Of a stretch of 7,500 nt of DNA, positions 1 through 7,500 are shown piece after piece (the first letter of the stretch is position 1; the number at the start of each line of letters is the position of its first letter). Where the stretch lies: assembly GCF_000306675.2 (NCBI RefSeq), contig NZ_CP024871.1:3117501-3125000 (forward strand), read 5' to 3'. Source of the DNA: Leptospira mayottensis 200901116. GTDB taxonomy: Bacteria; Spirochaetota; Leptospiria; Leptospirales; Leptospiraceae. The notes beneath the pieces are model-generated. The model was given only the letters and a program-made list of their open reading frames with translations. It had not been told where the DNA came from and searched no databases. Made by a program: the position numbers and the translations under genes.

Positions 1-441
<441 letters not shown>

Positions 442-802
442 GAACTTATATTCGTCACATTAGAAATATATATGAAACACTTTCTAACTTTATATTTTTT
501 TAATATTTAAAACCATTTTCATAAATCATACTGACTGTAAAAACAATTCCAAATAAGCATTGGTTTTTTCGCCGATATCCAAAACTCGCTTCAAAAGAAC
601 CGTAAGTCACCCAACGGTCGTTGAAAAACGGATTCAAATTATAGGGTAATTTTAGAATTTAATCGATCGAGAAACATGAAAAAAACGGCGAATTGAATAG
701 AGTTGCCGAAAAATTCCATAGTGACGATTCATAAAATGGCTTCAATCGACCGTTTCCGGAAAATAGAAACAGATGAAGAATTAATTTCCAACACTCTAAT
801 TA
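442..802. other. AT-rich spacer between the TcmP gene and the small minus-strand gene
   Basis: I see no intact gene here. The stretch holds the unassigned promoter region of the TcmP gene, a minus-strand coding-like remnant (500-658, listed separately), a near-palindrome CAACG-GT-CGTTG at 612-623, and an AT-rich hairpin with AAATTA at 636-641 pairing with TAATTT at 647-652 and ATTC/GAAT extending it at 632-635 and 655-658. The hairpin has no U-tract on either strand, so I do not call a terminator. Confidence 0.5.
500..658 (-). pseudogene. Coding-like remnant, 52 codons without a start codon near its upstream end
   Basis: Reading the minus strand, codons are open from 658 to a TAA at 500-502. 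The upstream limit is an in-frame TAA at 659-661. The peptide contains LNPFFNDRWVTYGSFEASFG and, further on, IVFTVSMIYENGFKY, an amino-acid mix that looks more coding-like than random AT-rich translation. Just upstream a second minus-strand frame starts with ATG near 719 (MEFFGNSIQFAVFFMFLDRL), and a frameshift would join it to this one. It could be the tail of a decayed gene. I recognise no family, and an AT-rich accident is possible. Confidence 0.2.
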
Positions 803-964
803 TTATCGTTCCCTTTCCTTACCTACGCGGATTACGAGTGAAATATTTCCGTCCGGTTTTTCCACTACTTCAAAGCCCTCTTCTCTAAGAGTTTTTTTGA
901 TTTTATAAAGCCCGAAATTTACTATCTTGGACTTAGAAAGTGGTTTTGGAGTAGGTTCTTCCAT
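803..964 (-). CDS. Small basic hypothetical protein (53 aa)
   Basis: The minus strand runs ATG (962-964) to tandem TAA TAA (803-805, 800-802). An in-frame TAA directly precedes the ATG, which fixes it as the most upstream possible start. The protein begins with a proline- and lysine-rich segment (EEPTPKPLSKSK) and continues with a short helix-like part (YKIKKTLREEGFEVVEKPDG, about residues 20-39), then the strand-like ISLVIRVG and a charged tail. Codon use and composition are gene-like, unlike the plus-strand frame over the same bases. I recognise no family. The helix-turn-strand pattern around REEGFEVVEKPDG is reminiscent of small nucleic-acid-binding or regulatory proteins, but this is only an impression. 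It is divergent from the membrane-protein gene at 1074 and shares the 965-1073 intergenic region with it. There is no strong ribosome binding site. Confidence 0.6.
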   Translation of the reverse strand: MEEPTPKPLSKSKIVNFGLYKIKKTLREEGFEVVEKPDGNISLVIRVGKERER

Positions 965-1036
965 TTATTTGTATATCGGAAAAATCCTGGATGATCTTAA
1001 ATTTCGCCTAGAGTTTTCTTTCGTGAAGAAGCTTCC

Positions 1037-1065
1037 TTGACAAACATGCCTTGGGAATATGTCAT
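1037..1065 (+). promoter_or_regulatory. Possible sigma-70-type promoter for the membrane protein/amidase operon
   Basis: A perfect TTGACA lies at 1037-1042. The best -10 candidate is poor: TGTCAT at 1060-1065 with a 17-base spacer, or TATGTC at 1058-1063 with a 15-base spacer. If used, transcription would start only a few bases before the ATG at 1074, giving a nearly leaderless message. That would fit the lack of a well-placed Shine-Dalgarno. Confidence 0.25.
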
Positions 1066-1073
1066 GAAATCGA

Positions 1074-2998
<1,925 letters not shown>

Positions 2999-3169
2999 AG
3001 AATTTGCCGTTTTATCGATGTCTCTATCAAGTTTCATTTTAAATCGCAGTATCTTATGCTTTTCGAACGATATTTGCATTTTACAATTATCTAATCAAAA
3101 CCTACCATAAAAGTTTATAGAAAATTTACAAATAGTCCGATCCAAATCCATAGAATAAAAATTCTTTTG

Positions 3170-3204
3170 TTCTAAGGTATTGGAACAAAAACTTACCCTT
3201 AGAA
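3170..3204. repeat. Inverted repeat, 8-bp arms, intergenic
   Basis: TTCTAAGG at 3170-3177 is the exact reverse complement of CCTTAGAA at 3197-3204. On the minus strand a TTTTT run lies downstream (complement of 3157-3161), so it could act as a minus-strand terminator, but no minus-strand gene needs one here. A second small hairpin, AGAAT (3152-3156) / ATTCT (3161-3165), lies next to it. Confidence 0.4.
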
Positions 3205-3433
3205 TAGTAAGAACTGTTACAATTTTAAACGACGGGAAAAACTTTTAATACGACGTAATCTGTGGGAACTCCCATATTTTTTAGAAATTTACCGGACGTT
3301 TAGAGATATTTTTTCAGGTTTTGGGACAAACTCTAAATTTATAATCAAAGAACTCGACGATTCTCACCAATTTTCGAAAGGTTGTACAGCCGACTATGAT
3401 TTAGAACTTCCGAATACGATCAAAGAAAAGTAG
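3203..3433 (+). pseudogene. Start-less coding-like frame upstream of the Amt gene
   Basis: This frame is open from 3203 to the TAG at 3431-3433 and contains no ATG, GTG or TTG. It is in the same frame as the Amt gene, and the bases between the TAG and ATG 3533 are also open. The second half is compositionally gene-like (FIIKELDDSHQFSKGCTADY, then DLELPNTIKEK). The first half overlaps a repeat copy (RRNLWELPYF is just the translated repeat). It may be the tail of a decayed gene. I do not recognise a family. Confidence 0.2.
3253..3281 (+). repeat. Copy of dispersed intergenic repeat (core TGTGGGAACT)
   Basis: ACGTAATCTGTGGGAACT at 3253-3270 is repeated exactly (18 of 18) at 6069-6086 on the same strand. 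After the core it runs on as CCCATATTTTTT, a diverged version of the A/T tail seen in other copies. A weaker copy lies just upstream at 3206-3226 (16 of 21 positions match the copy at 6519-6539 by eye). Confidence 0.7.
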
Positions 3434-3532
3434 GACAGAATCACCTTTTACGAGAATAAACAGATCTCTCTTGTTTTTGAAAAGAAACTATCAATCCTCG
3501 AAGGAAAGAATAAATACATTTGGAAACCTTAT

Positions 3533-5890
<2,358 letters not shown>

Positions 5891-6001
5891 TTCAATTATT
5901 ATGATTTTCTTAAAAATGCTTTTATAAAATAAAAAATTATCCGATTCGAGTCTATCCTAAAACGAAATCATTTTCCGGCCAAGAACCTGCCTTAAACTTG
6001 A

Positions 6002-6019
6002 AATGCGGGAACTACGATA
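6002..6019 (+). repeat. Diverged copy of dispersed intergenic repeat
   Basis: ATGCGGGAACTACGATAA matches the GGGAACTAC core of the family; the flanks are degenerate. Confidence 0.45.
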
Positions 6020-6068
6020 AGAATTAAATAACCAAAAGTCTGTTCAAAATTACAAACTACTCAATAAA

Positions 6069-6097
6069 ACGTAATCTGTGGGAACTATTGCATTTCG
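6069..6097 (+). repeat. Copy of dispersed intergenic repeat (exact 18-base match to 3253-3270)
   Basis: ACGTAATCTGTGGGAACT is identical to 3253-3270, followed by ATTGCATTTCG, close to the family tail ACTACAATTTC. Further downstream (6098-6150) the resemblance to 3282-3335 is patchy but suggestive of an older, longer duplication. Confidence 0.7.
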
Positions 6098-6390
6098 TTA
6101 TAAACTTGCCGAATGATTATACTAATTTCTCTTAAGGCATTTGGATAAGCTTTTAGCTATTCAAACCGCGGAGTAGAACATGTAGATTCAAAAATCTGAT
6201 CGTTCAATCTTAAAATGAATTTTGGCAAATCGTTTCAAAATTTATCCTAAAACTCGAATTTCCATTACAATAACCTTAAGTTGTCAATTGAAAGATCGAT
6301 CCTATAATTGGAAAAGAATCAAAGTTATCCTAAAAATTGGGATTTTATAATATTTCGTTTTTAAATCTTATTTGTAAAGACATCCTTTTC

Positions 6391-6406
6391 CATAGGAGTT
6401 CCCACA
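6391..6406 (-). repeat. Inverted copy of dispersed intergenic repeat
   Basis: On the minus strand this reads TGTGGGAACTCCTATG, matching the core TGTGGGAACT exactly. Confidence 0.55.
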
Positions 6407-6455
6407 TGAAATCGCTGCGAGAAAGTAAATCCAGAACCTCTTGAAAAAGAAATCT

Positions 6456-6539
6456 GCAGTAGTTCCTATACAAATTCATTTTGAGGGAAAAATTCTCCCA
6501 CAGTTAGAAACTCTAAAATGTAGGAACTACTACAATTTC
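6456..6539. repeat. Head-to-head pair of repeat copies able to form a hairpin
   Basis: AGTAGTTCCT at 6458-6467 is the exact reverse complement of AGGAACTACT at 6522-6531. Each sits in a copy of the intergenic repeat: minus-strand copy 6456-6476, plus-strand copy 6519-6539 (TGTAGGAACTACTACAATTT). A partial third motif (TCTCCCACAG, 6494-6503) lies between them. The 54-base loop makes a transcript hairpin possible but not compelling. Confidence 0.55.
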
Positions 6540-6661
6540 AAATTAAATGGGAAGAACTTCCGCCGCTGTAGGGTCGAAGTCATAGAAATTCATACAATCC
6601 CGGGAGGAATGTAAAAAAAAATGGTTCAAAGTCTCCCAAAAAAGTGCCATTCACCTCTTTT

Positions 6662-6689
6662 TTGTCGTGGGTAACCCGTATCCTAAAAT
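6662..6689 (+). promoter_or_regulatory. Possible promoter of the small-gene pair, with a short palindrome in the spacer
   Basis: TTGTCG (6662-6667) and TAAAAT (6684-6689) are separated by 16 bases. The spacer holds GGGT-A-ACCC (6669-6677), a possible operator. This promoter would start transcription close to the ribosome binding site of the gene at 6711. Confidence 0.3.
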
Positions 6690-6696
6690 TCAAATT

Positions 6697-6848
<152 letters not shown>

Positions 6849-6862
6849 AACAAAAAAGTAAT

Positions 6863-6910
6863 ACTTGAGTCCAATCAGGATTTTACTGAGGACCGAATTT
6901 AGACTCAAGT
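6863..6910 (+). promoter_or_regulatory. Structured leader between the two small genes
   Basis: ACTTGAGTC (6863-6871) is the exact reverse complement of GACTCAAGT (6902-6910). Inside lies a second hairpin: GTCC (6869-6872) with GGAC (6890-6893) and TCAG (6875-6878) with CTGA (6886-6889), with a two-base bulge and a seven-base loop. The two stems compete for 6869-6871. No U-tract follows, so it is more likely a leader structure, processing site or operator than a terminator. Confidence 0.45.
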
Positions 6911-6937
6911 TCAAGAAACATTTGCAAGAACAAAGAA

Positions 6938-6944
6938 AAGGAGG
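6938..6944 (+). promoter_or_regulatory. Strong Shine-Dalgarno of the 90-aa gene
   Basis: AAGGAGG, eight bases before ATG 6953, is the best ribosome binding site in the window and implies high translation. Confidence 0.75.
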
Positions 6945-6949
6945 AAACA

Positions 6950-7225
<276 letters not shown>

Positions 7226-7500
7226 AAAGTAAAATCCTGTGTCTAAGTGTAAAAAAATCTATCACTATAGGAAAAAGTAATTTCTTGAAAACGAAAATTC
7301 ATCTCAAACTGTTTTTTTTAGTCGTTACACTGACATGGCGTCTTTAGCCTTCTCCAACTACAGCTACAATACGATTCAGGAAGAAAACGAAGTAGTAGGC
7401 CGAGATATAAAACCAATATCAAAGAAGAAAAGAACGAAAACAGAATCACTGTAGCTATAAATCGCCACATTTAAGCCGTGCAAAAATACAACGACACAAT
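7226..7500. other. Right-edge region after the SSB-tailed gene
   Basis: It is AT-rich with no convincing terminator after the TGA at 7223-7225. The only coding-like piece is the 39-codon frame at 7335-7454, listed separately. A gene entering from the right cannot be excluded. Confidence 0.4.
7335..7454 (+). CDS. Possible small ORF or gene relic (39 aa)
   Basis: ATG 7335 to TAG 7452-7454 encodes MASLAFSNYSYNTIQEENEV followed by VGRDIKPISKKKRTKTESL. The composition is protein-like, with a basic C-terminal run, but there is no Shine-Dalgarno. Near the end other frames continue plausibly (RITVAINRHI at about 7443-7472), which suggests a longer gene broken by a frameshift. I do not recognise it. 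Confidence 0.25.
   Translation: MASLAFSNYSYNTIQEENEVVGRDIKPISKKKRTKTESL

Larger units (their letters stand above)
2999..3532. other. Gene-free spacer between the amidase and Amt-chemoreceptor genes
   Basis: There is no intact gene in 534 bases. It contains an inverted repeat TTCTAAGG (3170-3177) / CCTTAGAA (3197-3204) with a 19-base loop, two copies of the TGTRGGAACT intergenic repeat (near 3206-3226 and 3261-3281), and a start-less coding-like frame to 3433. No good rho-independent terminator follows the amidase stop, and no convincing -35/-10 pair precedes the Amt gene. Confidence 0.6.

Noticed and set aside
663..670. TCGATCGA palindrome
   Set aside because: An isolated 8-base palindrome with no second site or gene context; likely chance.
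703..888. Plus-strand 61-codon frame
   Set aside because: No ribosome binding site and unnatural composition. It is antisense to the more convincing minus-strand gene at 803-964.
6603..6670. Possible 16-aa leader peptide from ATG 6621 with an upstream GGAGG
   Set aside because: The GGAGG is separated by a long A-run, the peptide has no regulatory codon run, and no attenuator follows.
7363..7458. Inverted AGCTACA/TGTAGCT match
   Set aside because: Seven bases over 80+ bases is expected by chance.

Overview
The window looks like chromosomal DNA of a pathogenic-clade Leptospira (spirochaete). This rests on the AT-rich base composition, the relaxed spirochaetal lipobox of the lipoprotein, long AT-rich intergenic spacers and a dispersed intergenic element with a TGTRGGAACTAYTRCA core that I associate with L. 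interrogans-type genomes. The species-group call comes from memory and reading, not from a database search.

Layout. (1) 1-441, minus: the N-terminal 147 residues of a three-Cys-motif partner protein (TcmP), an accessory family usually found on mobile or defence-like loci; the rest lies left of the window. (2) 442-964: AT-rich spacer with a decayed-looking minus-strand reading frame (500-658), then a minus-strand gene for a 53-residue basic protein (803-964). (3) 1074-2998, plus: a two-gene translationally coupled operon, a two-TM membrane protein with a charged helical tail followed by a lipoprotein carrying two tandem Amidase_2 (N-acetylmuramoyl-L-alanine amidase) domains. This looks like a cell-wall remodelling pair. 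(4) 2999-3532: non-coding stretch with repeat copies and a coding-like relic. (5) 3533-5890, plus: a 785-residue ammonium transporter (Amt) fused to a HAMP-like linker and a methyl-accepting chemotaxis signalling domain. It probably reads ammonium through the Amt channel and passes the signal to the chemotaxis system. No PII (GlnK) gene lies beside it. (6) 5891-6710: gene-free, with at least five copies of the TGTRGGAACT repeat in both orientations. (7) 6711-7225, plus: two small phage- or plasmid-flavoured genes with good ribosome binding sites. They encode a 45-residue helical protein and a 90-residue protein that ends in an SSB-like acidic Pro-Phe tail. A possible 39-residue ORF or relic follows near the right edge.

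Core functions (cell wall, ammonium sensing) alternate here with accessory pieces (TcmP, the small SSB-tailed protein, repeats, relics). The strongest observations are the Amt-chemoreceptor fusion, the SSB-like tail on the small protein, the asymmetric tandem amidase, and the TcmP fragment whose partner must lie outside the window.
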